A stretch of 64,000 nt of DNA from assembly GCF_019091455.1 (NCBI RefSeq), contig NZ_JAGXJN010000030.1:48230-112229 (forward strand). Direction: 5' to 3'. Each line of letters begins with the position of its first letter. Position 1 is the stretch's first letter. The notes below the pieces were generated by a model, which worked only from the letters and a program-made list of their open reading frames with translations, was not told the DNA's origin and did not search any database. This DNA comes from Chitinophaga sp. GbtcB8. GTDB taxonomy: Bacteria > Bacteroidota > Bacteroidia > Chitinophagales > Chitinophagaceae. This document shows, piece by piece, positions 7,714 through 16,260 of the stretch. Made by a program: the position numbers and the translations under genes.

Positions 7714-8181
7714 TTATTGTGCTGCTATGCAATCCATCTCTACCAGCGAATCTCCCGGCACGCCGCCATACACGGCAACGGTTGTACGTACCGGCGGGTT
7801 AGCGCCAAAACGGCCGCGGAACACCTCGTTCATGGCTTTATAATCGTTCAGGTCGTGCAGGAACACACTTACCTTTAATACTTTGTCCATAGAAGTGCCG
7901 GCCTTTTTCAGCTGGGCTTCCATTTCTTTGAGTACATGGTCCGTATGCGCTTTAATATCGCCTTCAAAGTGGGCGCCTATGCCGGCCAGGAATACCAGCC
8001 CGTTATGTTTGGTAACGCTGGAGAACAAGGGTATTTCCTGGTCGTACACCACGCCATTTACTATTTTCTCTGTATTGCTGCGGGTAACGGTGCCGGCTGC
8101 TTTGGCTACGGCATTTAAACCGGCTATGCCTGCCACGGAAGCAAAAAGTTTCTTGAGTACGTTTCTTCTTTCGTTTATCAT
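7714..8181 (-). CDS. Tat-exported RidA-family enamine/imine deaminase
   Basis: 155 residues, longer than the usual 125-130 because of an N-terminal extension. The extension (ERRNVLKK, then a hydrophobic segment and AVAKA at 24-28) looks like a twin-arginine signal. The RidA core follows, with the conserved Arg in NPPVRTTV (R132) and Glu in LVEMD (E148), the residues that bind the imino acid in known RidA enzymes. RidA hydrolyses 2-aminoacrylate-type enamines released by PLP enzymes. A PLP lyase gene lies directly downstream in the same operon and also has a Tat signal, so the two probably work together outside the cytoplasm. Confidence 0.88.
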   Translation of the reverse strand: MINERRNVLKKLFASVAGIAGLNAVAKAAGTVTRSNTEKIVNGVVYDQEIPLFSSVTKHNGLVFLAGIGAHFEGDIKAHTDHVLKEMEAQLKKAGTSMDKVLKVSVFLHDLNDYKAMNEVFRGRFGANPPVRTTVAVYGGVPGDSLVEMDCIAAQ

Positions 8182-8208
8182 ATCTATATGGATTTTTGAG
8201 GTGAGCTC

Positions 8209-9765
8209 CTATTTATCCCACCATACGCGGGTAGTAAAATTATTGGCGCCCTGGCGCTGCACGGCTGTCAGGAAATTGGCGCTGTTCACACTTTCTTCAG
8301 AAGGCGGGTAAATAAGGCGGCGCGGTATAACACCGCCGGTATTATTACCTGGTACATTCACGGGTGTTAACACCGGGTAACCGGTACGGCGCCAGTTAGA
8401 CCATACTTCCTGCTCATCCAGGAACAGGGCTATCCACATTTGTGTATGGATCTGGTTCATCTTCTGCTCCAGGGCAGCGCCGCTGTTGAAAGGATGCGCT
8501 GCTATATAGGCAGCTATCTTTTCTGTGCTGATAACGCCACCCGCGCCAAACAGGCTCCAGTTGGTCATTCCAGAGGTAATGCCGGCTGCATAGGCAGCAG
8601 CAGCGTCGCCGGAGTACCAGCCGCGGGAAGCAGCTTCTGCCAGCAACAGGTTCACCTCTGCAGCGCTCATTACAATGTAAGGTGCAGACTTTTGTAAAAT
8701 AGTGGCCGGGTTAGGTTCTGAGTACAGGTAAAATGAATCCGGCTTGCCCAGGATGCCATTGGGCATACCTCTTTGTATGGCCACACTGGTATCTGCCTTC
8801 TTATTCACATATACAATAGATAATACCGGCAGGCGCGGGTCATTATTGGTACGCATGAAATCAATAAAGGTCCTGGCATATTTACCGCCTTCTGTATTCA
8901 GGTTACCATCAGCAGCGGCAAAGTTATTGGCCAGCATATCAAAGGAAGCCGGGTTCTGGTTGTAGTTCTGCGGGCCATCTGCATACTTCATATATGCCCG
9001 GTCAGCATCGGTAGTGATCACACCACCGGCTATGGCTTTCTGCACCCAGGTTTGGGCCATGGCAGCATCTCTTTTGGTTAATCGCATGCCTAAACGCAGC
9101 ATTAAAGAGTAACCGAGTTTTTTCCACCTTCCCACATTGCCGTTGTAAATGAAATCACCGGCGCCAAAGGTAGCGCTGCCTTCTACCATGGCGGCAGTGG
9201 CTTCATCCAGCTCTTTCAGCATGTCTGCATAAATAGCAGACTGCTGATCATATACGGGTGTAAAATCATTGTCGGTATATCCCTTTACTGCGGCGGAGTA
9301 GGGTACATCGCCAAACAGATCTGTCATGCGGTGCAGAATATATACGCGCCAGATGCGGGAAATAGACAGCTTGTTCACATTAGCAGCGGCATCCTCACTC
9401 AGCGTGTTGATCACCGTTGCAATTTCATTTACTGCACCGGGATAGGTGTTCTCAAAAAAAGCATAAGGATAGCTACCCTGCTGCCAGTAATACTTATCGC
9501 CCAGGCCCGGCACATCCTTATAGGTAGCAAAGTGCTGCATAGCGCCACCGGCACATACCACGCTGGTGGAATAATAGGTGGTGGTAGTGGTGCCATACCC
9601 GCCGCTGATACCATCCATCAAAGCCTTGCTGAACATATATTCAGGCAGGGCTGAGGGGGAGGCATCGGGGTTCACGTTCATTTCCTCAAATCCCTTATCA
9701 CAGGCCTGTAATGCAAACACACCCATTACAGCAACATATATCAGTTTGTTTATTCTCCTTAACAT
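8209..9765 (-). CDS. SusD/RagB-family lipoprotein (SusD-like_2 type)
   Basis: 518 residues. The signal peptide ends with LQAC (Cys22), then DKGFEEMNVNPDA, the usual start of SusD-like_2 proteins. The body is alpha-helical and TPR-like, with the NWRRTGYP motif near the C-terminus that is common in SusD proteins. As a surface lipoprotein it caps the SusC pore and binds the substrate. It lies 25 bases downstream of susC and directly upstream of ridA. That links substrate capture to the exported enzymes. Confidence 0.92.
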   Translation of the reverse strand: MLRRINKLIYVAVMGVFALQACDKGFEEMNVNPDASPSALPEYMFSKALMDGISGGYGTTTTTYYSTSVVCAGGAMQHFATYKDVPGLGDKYYWQQGSYPYAFFENTYPGAVNEIATVINTLSEDAAANVNKLSISRIWRVYILHRMTDLFGDVPYSAAVKGYTDNDFTPVYDQQSAIYADMLKELDEATAAMVEGSATFGAGDFIYNGNVGRWKKLGYSLMLRLGMRLTKRDAAMAQTWVQKAIAGGVITTDADRAYMKYADGPQNYNQNPASFDMLANNFAAADGNLNTEGGKYARTFIDFMRTNNDPRLPVLSIVYVNKKADTSVAIQRGMPNGILGKPDSFYLYSEPNPATILQKSAPYIVMSAAEVNLLLAEAASRGWYSGDAAAAYAAGITSGMTNWSLFGAGGVISTEKIAAYIAAHPFNSGAALEQKMNQIHTQMWIALFLDEQEVWSNWRRTGYPVLTPVNVPGNNTGGVIPRRLIYPPSEESVNSANFLTAVQRQGANNFTTRVWWDK

Positions 9766-9790
9766 ATCTCTTGGTGTAAAGTGTGAAGAA

Positions 9791-12700
9791 TTAGAATTTC
9801 ACCATCAGGTTAAAACCATAGCTCCGGGTCCGGGGTACTGCAAAGGCTTCAAAGCCCTGCGCGTTACCGCTGGTATAGCTGGATTCAGGATCAAAGTTGT
9901 CTGTTTTCTTATAGATGGTCCATAGGTTACGTGCTACGAAAGACACATCTACAGACTGCATTTTCAGTTTCCAGATATGATCCAGCGGCACCTGGTAGCT
10001 TAATATTACCTGGCGCAGTTTTACAAAACTGCCATCCTGTATAAAGTGATCGGTGAAGTTTTTCCAGTTATCATAATACTGGCGCAGGTTAGCTACCGGT
10101 ATGGTGTGCGGGTAAGGATTGCCGTTCTGGTCTACCCCATCCAGCTCCAAACCTTCATCCCTGCCGGGCAGCGTTTGTTTGTGCAAGCCAAAACGGGTGC
10201 CATATACATCCATAGTAGAAAACACCTTGTTACCAAACTTACCATCCACCAAAAATTCCAGCGACATACGTTTGTAGTTGAAGGTATTGGTAATACCCAT
10301 GGTCAGCGGCGGTACGCCTTTACCCAATTCTACCAGGTCGCTCTTTACCTCGTACCCGTTAGGGCCGTAGATCTTTTGTCCTTTTTCATTCACCGCCATT
10401 TTATAACCCTTGATAATACCGTAAGGGCTGCCTACGGTGTTATGCACAAAGGCCCATCCGCCTACGCTGCTGGCCATTTGTATGGTGTTCAATCCTTCGG
10501 CCAGCTTTACTACCTCACTTTTATTATAGGCCACGTTATAGCTTACATTCCAGGAAAAATCCTTGCCTTTTACAGGAGTGCCGGTCAGTAACAGCTCAAC
10601 GCCTTTGTTATCCAGCTCGCCCACATTCAGCAACGCATCATTATAACCGGATGCGCGGGAGATAGCGGTACGCACAATATCATTTGTTGTTTTACGGTCG
10701 TAGAATGTAAGGTCAATGCCTAAACGGTTGTTCAGGAACTGCGCTTCCAAACCTGCCTCATAGGTAGTAGAGGTTAATGGTTTCAGCGATGAATTGGTTA
10801 CCAGGTTTACGTTATTGGAAGTGGTAACCTGCTGTACCGGCTGGCCCAGGTGGCCGCCCTGTACGCTGGTATAGGTTTGGTTCAGGATGTAAGGATCCGG
10901 TGTGGCGCCGCCCACCTGCGCCCAGGAGGCGCGGAGCTTGGCAAAGTTTACGAAAGAAGGCAGCTTCACGGCATCAGACAGTATAAAGCTGGTACCGATG
11001 GCCGGGTAAAAAATGCTGTTGTTGGCAGGGCTTAAAGTAGAGAACCAGTCGTTACGGCCGGTCAGGGTCAGGAAGATGATAGATTTGTAATCCAGGTCTA
11101 CTGATCCGAACACGGAGTTGGTAGCGGTACGGTTACGTATAGGCTTTGTAGTTACTGTTGACAGGTTGGTGTAGCTGTAAAAGAACGGTATTACAAACTG
11201 CGCGCCGTCAATATCCGTTTCATCACTGCTGTATTTACGCTTGTTGCCGCCTGCCAGCACATTCAACCCAAAGTTGCGGATCTTGGCATTGTAGTTTAAG
11301 GTAAGCATGGCATTGGTTTCTGCTACGGATACTCTTTTGCCGCTGTAAATACCGCTGCCGGCTGTTCCCTGGGAGTATACGGTACCGGTAGGAATAATAC
11401 CTACGAAATCATAGTTAAAGAAATCGCGGCTTACATTTCCTTTCACGAACAGGTTGGGCAAAATGTCGTAGCGGATGCTGGCCTGGCCTATAAAACGGTT
11501 CTTGGTATCGTTATTCTTAAACCGGTTAATTACAAAGTAAGAGTTGGACGCATAGGGCGTTTCATTCCACTGTGTCTCCCGGCCGGTTGAATCATATCCC
11601 GGGGCCAGGGAGCGGATGTCTACCGTATTGGCAACCATGTACACGGCCCAGTTAGGGTTACCGGGTGCATCACCGGCGCTGGGTCTATTCTTGGCATTTT
11701 CTACGTTATACTGTGCTACGGCTTCAATGCTGATCTTTTTACCCAGGAAGGCATTCACATTCAGGTTAGCGATCTTCTTATTAATGGAAGAATTAGGTAA
11801 AATGCTTTTGCTGTCGGTATTGGATAAAGAGAAACGGTAGTTGATAGCTTCTGTGCCGCCGTTAAATGCCAGTGTATTAATGAAGGTAGTACCGGTGTTA
11901 TAGAAGTTCTTGATATTATCTTTTTGCGGAGAATAAGGATGTTGCTTACCATCAAACGCGGTGTATAGCTGGCCATCCATGGGAGCACCAAATGAATGGC
12001 GCCCCCAGTCAATGGCCTGCTGCTGCGTCGCCGGTTTCATTCTTCCATTTCCCTGGCCATATTCATATTGCCAGTCCGGAACAACGGAAGGGGTTTCCAG
12101 TGTAAGCGTGGTGTTATAGTCAACCCCTATACCTTTCCTTGCGCGACCTTTCTTTGTAGTAATCAGGATAACACCGTTGGCTGCACGGGAACCGTATAGC
12201 GCAGCGGCTGGTCCCCCTTTCAATACGCTCATGGTTTCTATATCATCCGGGTTAATGCCTCCAATACCATCGCCCCTGTCCACGTTCAAACCTCCGTCGC
12301 CGGTAGTTGGGCTGCCGCCGGGCGTGGTATTGTCTATAGGCATACCGTTGACCACATATAATGGTTGGTTATCGCCATTCAGTGAGCCGTTACCGCGTAT
12401 GATCACGCGGCTGGAGCTACCCGGGCCACTGGCCAGGCTGGTAGCGTTCACCCCTGCTACCTTACCGCTCAAAGCATTGGCTACGTTAATTTCCCGCGCA
12501 CGGGTAAATTCACTGCCGTTCACTTCTGTTACAGCAAAAGCCAATGCTTTCTTTTCTTTTCGTATGCCCAACGCCGTTACCACTACTTCGGAGAGTGATT
12601 TATTGGAATCCTGCATAGTTACCGTGATAGTGGCATTAGGGTCGGAAACAGTGATCTCCTGTTGTGCAAATCCTATGGAAGATATTATGAGCACCAGGGT

Positions 12701-13285
12701 AGCGCCTTTCTGGTTCTCCTTTAATGTGAGCACAAAGTTACCTTCACCATCCGCCATAGTTGCAGTGGAAGGATCACCTTTCACATAAATGGTAGCGCCG
12801 GGTATGGCACCGCTGTCTTTGGCAGACACAATGCGGCCCTTTATCTTATCTGCCCGCATATAAAGGCTTACCATACTATATAAGCTATCGGTGGCGCTTA
12901 CCGGGTTGAAGATGGAAAATTGTTTGTTGTTAATACGTTTGTATTCGAGATGCTGATCTGACAGCAATTGTTTCAGCGCGGCTTCCGGATCCATTTTCTC
13001 TGTTTTGTCCAGCAGGGCTGCAGGAATGGTTTTTCCATCCAGCAGGCCTTCGCGGTATGCAATACGGATATTGTGGAATTTCCGGAGACGGTCCAGCCCT
13101 TCCTTTAAGGAAACGGTAGCCCGGTTAGTACCTCCTCCCTGGGAAGAGGACATGTGGAATAGATTAGATTGTCTGGATGCATACACTTTACCTATTTGTG
13201 TTTGTGCAATTACAGGAGTTCCCATACCAAACATGAGGGCATAGCAGAGTAGCCCCAAAAAGAGATTTTGGTCTGTTCGTTGCAT
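9791..13285 (-). CDS. SusC/RagA-family TonB-dependent transporter with STN domain
   Basis: 1164 residues. A signal peptide (1-28) is followed by an STN signalling domain at about 59-127, a carboxypeptidase-regulatory-like beta domain at about 149-230 (KGRIVSAKDSGAIPGATI), a TonB-box/plug region from about 233 (LSEVVVTALGIRKE, then NPDDIETMSVLKG and AALYGSRAANGVI) and a beta-barrel ending in a Phe residue. It imports a ligand across the outer membrane with SusD. The STN domain contacts a FecR-type anti-sigma factor, and a fecI/fecR pair lies directly upstream. Uptake of the substrate should therefore induce the operon. Confidence 0.95.
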   Translation of the reverse strand: MQRTDQNLFLGLLCYALMFGMGTPVIAQTQIGKVYASRQSNLFHMSSSQGGGTNRATVSLKEGLDRLRKFHNIRIAYREGLLDGKTIPAALLDKTEKMDPEAALKQLLSDQHLEYKRINNKQFSIFNPVSATDSLYSMVSLYMRADKIKGRIVSAKDSGAIPGATIYVKGDPSTATMADGEGNFVLTLKENQKGATLVLIISSIGFAQQEITVSDPNATITVTMQDSNKSLSEVVVTALGIRKEKKALAFAVTEVNGSEFTRAREINVANALSGKVAGVNATSLASGPGSSSRVIIRGNGSLNGDNQPLYVVNGMPIDNTTPGGSPTTGDGGLNVDRGDGIGGINPDDIETMSVLKGGPAAALYGSRAANGVILITTKKGRARKGIGVDYNTTLTLETPSVVPDWQYEYGQGNGRMKPATQQQAIDWGRHSFGAPMDGQLYTAFDGKQHPYSPQKDNIKNFYNTGTTFINTLAFNGGTEAINYRFSLSNTDSKSILPNSSINKKIANLNVNAFLGKKISIEAVAQYNVENAKNRPSAGDAPGNPNWAVYMVANTVDIRSLAPGYDSTGRETQWNETPYASNSYFVINRFKNNDTKNRFIGQASIRYDILPNLFVKGNVSRDFFNYDFVGIIPTGTVYSQGTAGSGIYSGKRVSVAETNAMLTLNYNAKIRNFGLNVLAGGNKRKYSSDETDIDGAQFVIPFFYSYTNLSTVTTKPIRNRTATNSVFGSVDLDYKSIIFLTLTGRNDWFSTLSPANNSIFYPAIGTSFILSDAVKLPSFVNFAKLRASWAQVGGATPDPYILNQTYTSVQGGHLGQPVQQVTTSNNVNLVTNSSLKPLTSTTYEAGLEAQFLNNRLGIDLTFYDRKTTNDIVRTAISRASGYNDALLNVGELDNKGVELLLTGTPVKGKDFSWNVSYNVAYNKSEVVKLAEGLNTIQMASSVGGWAFVHNTVGSPYGIIKGYKMAVNEKGQKIYGPNGYEVKSDLVELGKGVPPLTMGITNTFNYKRMSLEFLVDGKFGNKVFSTMDVYGTRFGLHKQTLPGRDEGLELDGVDQNGNPYPHTIPVANLRQYYDNWKNFTDHFIQDGSFVKLRQVILSYQVPLDHIWKLKMQSVDVSFVARNLWTIYKKTDNFDPESSYTSGNAQGFEAFAVPRTRSYGFNLMVKF

Positions 13286-13311
13286 GTCTTTTTTTTTAGC
13301 AGATATTCCCG

Positions 13312-14352
13312 CTATCTACCTAAATAAAACACCAGATGTTTTTCTGAAGATTTGTTCACTTTTACGTTTAACGTGGTAGAGATAACAGCCAGGAGCTCAT
13401 CAACATTGGCCACATTGATCTCGCCTTCGATCTTCATGCGCCGGATGTTGTCGCCCTTTGTTTCAATAGTATAGCCATAGTTATCCTGGAGCGTTTCAAT
13501 AATGTCCTCCAGTGCGGCATCGGTAAAGATTATTTCCTTTCTGGTCCAGTCCTTTAGCTTTTCTGGCCTTTCTAGCTTTTGGTTGCGCAGCAGCGATTGG
13601 CCGCCGTACTCTACGTAGTCGCCTGGTAACATCACAATAGCCGGCCTATTGGTTGTACCTGCGTAGTCTACTTTTATTTTACCTGTTACGAGTCCTATAT
13701 TAGTTTTTCCGTGGCGGCTCTTCACATTAAAGGAAGTGCCTAATACTTCTATTGTTAAACCTTTGCTATGTACAAGAAATCTTTCGTGGGGGCGAATGTG
13801 CCCTGCATCTTTATTAATATGTGCTACATCAAAAAAAGCTTCTCCCTCTATCCACACTTCACGCGGTGCGCTGGTATCCCATTGGCGGGCATAGTGCAGG
13901 CTTGAGTTGGCATTTAATATTACTACGGAGTTATCCGGTAAGGTTATAGTACGCTTCTCTCCATACTCCGTGTCCACTACCTGTTTACGGTAAGTGTTCA
14001 GCAACAGCGTGCCGGTGGCTATAATTACCAGCATAGCAGCAGCTACTTTCATCCAGGGGCGCAGCCATTTTACTTTGGCAGGGGCAGCCGGCTGCTCCTG
14101 TATGGTTTGCGTGATCTGCTGCCAGAGCTGCGCTTTGCGGTCGGCCCCTGTTATTACCTCCTGCGTACGGTAGGTTTGTATGAACTGCAATGCCTGCCGG
14201 AAGTTATCCGCCTGCTGCGGGTATACAATTGTAAAAGAACTCCAGAACGTATCGGTGTCAGCATCTGTTGCTGCACCGGTTGCCCATTTGACAAATACAT
14301 CATCATCCAGGAAATCCTGTAAAGTATATGTTATGTATTTGTCGCTATACAT
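13312..14352 (-). CDS. FecR-type anti-sigma factor
   Basis: 346 residues from the ATG at 14350-14352; a TTG start at 14385 would add 11 residues. A cytoplasmic N-terminal domain of about 95 residues precedes one membrane segment (AAAMLVIIATGTLLL, about 100-118). A periplasmic FecR domain follows (TEYGEKRTITLPDNSVVILN, VLGTSFNVKS), then the C-terminal STN-contacting domain (EIIFTDAALEDIIETLQDNYG). In the known Fec-type scheme, ligand-loaded SusC signals through its STN domain to this protein, which then releases the sigma factor. It lies 45 bases after the sigma gene and 26 bases before susC. Confidence 0.92.
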   Translation of the reverse strand: MYSDKYITYTLQDFLDDDVFVKWATGAATDADTDTFWSSFTIVYPQQADNFRQALQFIQTYRTQEVITGADRKAQLWQQITQTIQEQPAAPAKVKWLRPWMKVAAAMLVIIATGTLLLNTYRKQVVDTEYGEKRTITLPDNSVVILNANSSLHYARQWDTSAPREVWIEGEAFFDVAHINKDAGHIRPHERFLVHSKGLTIEVLGTSFNVKSRHGKTNIGLVTGKIKVDYAGTTNRPAIVMLPGDYVEYGGQSLLRNQKLERPEKLKDWTRKEIIFTDAALEDIIETLQDNYGYTIETKGDNIRRMKIEGEINVANVDELLAVISTTLNVKVNKSSEKHLVFYLGR

Positions 14353-14397
14353 GTAATTAATGGGCGGTTTATTACTATTAGACAAAAAGAGGAAAAA

Positions 14398-15018
14398 TTA
14401 TCCCTCCGTTTTCAGGAAATTTTTAAAAAATATTTCTCCTTGTAGTAAAAGGCTGCACAGCAGGGCAAAAGAGCGCTTATTTAAAATTTGCTGCAGGCTG
14501 TCCAGGGCCTTATATAATAGCTTATAAGCGGAATTAGTGCTGATGCCCATTATGTCCGCTATCTCATCATAAGAGGCGCCTTCATAAAAACGGAGGAAAA
14601 CTATTTCCTGCTGCCGGTCTGAGAGCTGGCTTACCATGGCAGCTACCTGCATGCGCAGCTCCTGTTCTTCCACCTTATGGGTTTGCTCCTGTTTAAAGGT
14701 TACGTGAAAACCATTGCTGCTGGCGGCGCCATCCAGGTTCACCACCTTTGCCTGGGATTGGATACGCCTGAACAATAAGGTGCGCAGGGATTTGTAGAGG
14801 TAATTTTTTACAGAGGCAGGCATACCAAGGTTCTGGCGGCTGGTCCATAGCTGCACAAACAGATCGTGGATGGCATCCTGCACCAGATCCGCATCTGCAG
14901 TGAACTTAGCTCCATAATTGTTTAACGGCGTATAAAAAGCTTCGTACAATGATGTATAAGCACTCCAATCGCCCTGTTTAAACGCGTTCCACCATATTAA
15001 ATGGTTTTCACCTTGCAT
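14398..15018 (-). CDS. ECF sigma factor (RNA polymerase sigma-70, FecI-like)
   Basis: 206 residues, ATG at 15016-15018. Region 2 is around DLVQDAIHDLFVQLW (about 44-58) and region 4 around QLSDRQQEIVFLRFYEG...YDEIADIMGIS (about 134-170), with the helix-turn-helix at the end. It is the first gene of the operon and should direct transcription of it when the FecR partner lets go. The divergent SDR gene starts 73 bases away. Confidence 0.93.
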   Translation of the reverse strand: MQGENHLIWWNAFKQGDWSAYTSLYEAFYTPLNNYGAKFTADADLVQDAIHDLFVQLWTSRQNLGMPASVKNYLYKSLRTLLFRRIQSQAKVVNLDGAASSNGFHVTFKQEQTHKVEEQELRMQVAAMVSQLSDRQQEIVFLRFYEGASYDEIADIMGISTNSAYKLLYKALDSLQQILNKRSFALLCSLLLQGEIFFKNFLKTEG

Positions 15019-15091
15019 GCACCGGCTGTTAGATTTTAGTATGAATAAAGGAGGATGGGTTAATAATACAAAAAAAATCTAAATTAACACC

Positions 15092-15880
15092 ATGTCTTCA
15101 TACGCACTTATTACAGGAGCCAGCAGGGGAATAGGCCGTTCACTGGCGCAGCAGCTTGCTCAAAAACAATACAACCTGTTGCTGGTATCCCGCTCTGAGA
15201 GCGAGTTGCAGGCATTAGCAGCCAGCCTGGCCGGCCAGTATAAAGTAAGCGTTCATTACCTGGCTGCAGACCTTTCTGCGCCAGGCGCCGCACTGCAGGT
15301 ATATGACTGGTGCATACAACATAAGTGGGACATCAGCCTGCTGATTAACAATGCCGGATATGGCATCTGGGGATATTTTGATGAACTGTCCCTGGATGAA
15401 CAACGTAACATGCTGCAGCTGAACATGCAGGCGCCCCTGGAGCTAACCTATTATATGATCCCCCTGCTAAAACAACATCCGCAGGCTTATATACTGAATG
15501 TAAGCAGCACGGCTGCTTACCAGGCCGTACCCGGCATGACGCTGTACGCAGCCTCCAAATCCTTTATGCTGGGCTTTACCCGGGGATTACGGCACGAGCT
15601 GAAACGTACACACATCAGCGTAAGCTGCCTGTGCCCCGGGCCGGTGAACACCAATTTCCTGGAACGTGCGGGCATGCAGGATATTAAAACCATTAAAGCT
15701 GCTGCTGAAAAATATGGTATGCACCCCGACCAGGTAGCGAAGGCAGCCCTGAAAGGCCTGTTTGCAAAGAAAGCAGAGATCATACCCGGCGCGCTGAATA
15801 TGCTGTCGGCCATCGGCACACGGCTGCTGCCCAAGGCATTGATAGAGCATATTGCGGCAGGGTTGTATAAGGATAAGTAA
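15092..15880 (+). CDS. short-chain dehydrogenase/reductase (classical SDR)
   Basis: 262 residues. The Rossmann motif is ITGASRGIGRSL (about 6-17), the structural motif is INNAGYG (about 87), the catalytic Ser is in NVSSTAA and the YxxxK pair is in YAASK (about 152-156). It is a soluble NAD(P)-dependent oxidoreductase of the DltE/YqjQ-like type, judging by LCPGPVNTNFLE. The substrate is unknown. It is transcribed away from the ECF sigma operon and ends just before a word-iterated hairpin. Confidence 0.9.
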   Translation: MSSYALITGASRGIGRSLAQQLAQKQYNLLLVSRSESELQALAASLAGQYKVSVHYLAADLSAPGAALQVYDWCIQHKWDISLLINNAGYGIWGYFDELSLDEQRNMLQLNMQAPLELTYYMIPLLKQHPQAYILNVSSTAAYQAVPGMTLYAASKSFMLGFTRGLRHELKRTHISVSCLCPGPVNTNFLERAGMQDIKTIKAAAEKYGMHPDQVAKAALKGLFAKKAEIIPGALNMLSAIGTRLLPKALIEHIAAGLYKDK

Positions 15881-15891
15881 CCTGGAATATA

Positions 15892-15954
15892 AAATGCAAA
15901 ATGTAAAAGTTGGTGGAGCGTAACCGCTGCATTCACCTTTTACATTTTGCATTT
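15892..15954. repeat. word-iterated inverted repeat (AAATGTAAAA family), terminator-like
   Basis: The perfect 18-base arms are 15892-15909 (AAATGCAAAATGTAAAAG) and 15937-15954, followed by more AT-rich words to 15985. The loop contains CCGCTGCATTCAC, which recurs in the repeat at 62036-62142. It lies 11 bases after the SDR stop and may end its transcript. Confidence 0.75.
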
Positions 15955-16049
15955 GAGATTTAAAATTTTACATTTTTACATTTTTATGCCCACTGCACTA
16001 CCACACAAAAATTTTTTCTGCAGTTGCGTTCTATTTCCGGATTAATCCC

Positions 16050-16080
16050 TATCTTTAGTCTACTAAATTGATGGACAAAT
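16050..16080 (+). promoter_or_regulatory. candidate promoter/operator for the Cys-leader and PhyH gene
   Basis: TATCTTTA at 16050-16057 is one base from the Bacteroidota TAnnTTTG minus-7 element. It is followed by GTCTACTAAATTGATGGAC (16059-16077), an imperfect inverted repeat with matching GTC and GAC ends. This is a weak call; no convincing minus-33 element is at the usual spacing. Confidence 0.35.
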
Positions 16081-16090
16081 AGCATTTATC

Positions 16091-16171
16091 ATGTCTTCTG
16101 TACCCAACAACCGCTTTCTTACCTTCTGTGCCAGGATCCACTGCAGCACGGGTTGTTGTTGTTGTTGCTAA
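16091..16171 (+). CDS. 26-aa leader peptide ending in five cysteines (candidate cysteine attenuator)
   Basis: ATG 16091-16093, stop TAA 16169-16171. The peptide has seven Cys in 26 residues. Its last six codons are Gly then four TGT and one TGC, so it ends GCCCCC. The Cys-codon tract (GGTTGTTG at 16151-16158, GTTGTTGC at 16161-16168) is complementary to GCAACAACC at 16224-16232, between this reading frame and the PhyH gene. That arrangement, a short ORF rich in one amino acid whose codons can pair with downstream RNA, is how amino-acid attenuators are built. Poly-Cys leader peptides controlling sulfur genes are known in mycobacteria. Expression has not been shown; the frame is too short to be certain from sequence alone. 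Confidence 0.55.
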   Translation: MSSVPNNRFLTFCARIHCSTGCCCCC

Positions 16172-16260
16172 TCTCCCTCCTATATTATTATCCTCATTAC
16201 GCCGGCGCCTATACGCACCGGATGCAACAACCTGTCTTTTACATTTAAACGATCATTATC
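16172..16260 (+). promoter_or_regulatory. candidate attenuator region between leader peptide and PhyH gene
   Basis: It contains a GC-rich bulged hairpin (CCGGCG...CACCGG, about 16202-16221) and GCAACAACC at 16224-16232, which can pair with the Cys codons of the leader peptide. A ribosome stalled on those codons would free the second segment. No strong intrinsic terminator is visible. Confidence 0.4.

Noticed and set aside
12177..12788. A 203-codon plus-strand frame opposite the first SusC gene
   Set aside because: It covers the plug domain of SusC in antisense; low-complexity Ser/Pro-rich translation without family features.
16151..16168. The TGT-repeat at the end of the Cys leader as a plain microsatellite
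   Set aside because: Possible, but it is in frame after a start codon, ends exactly with TGC and a stop codon, and has a complementary partner downstream; kept as a candidate attenuator, with moderate confidence.
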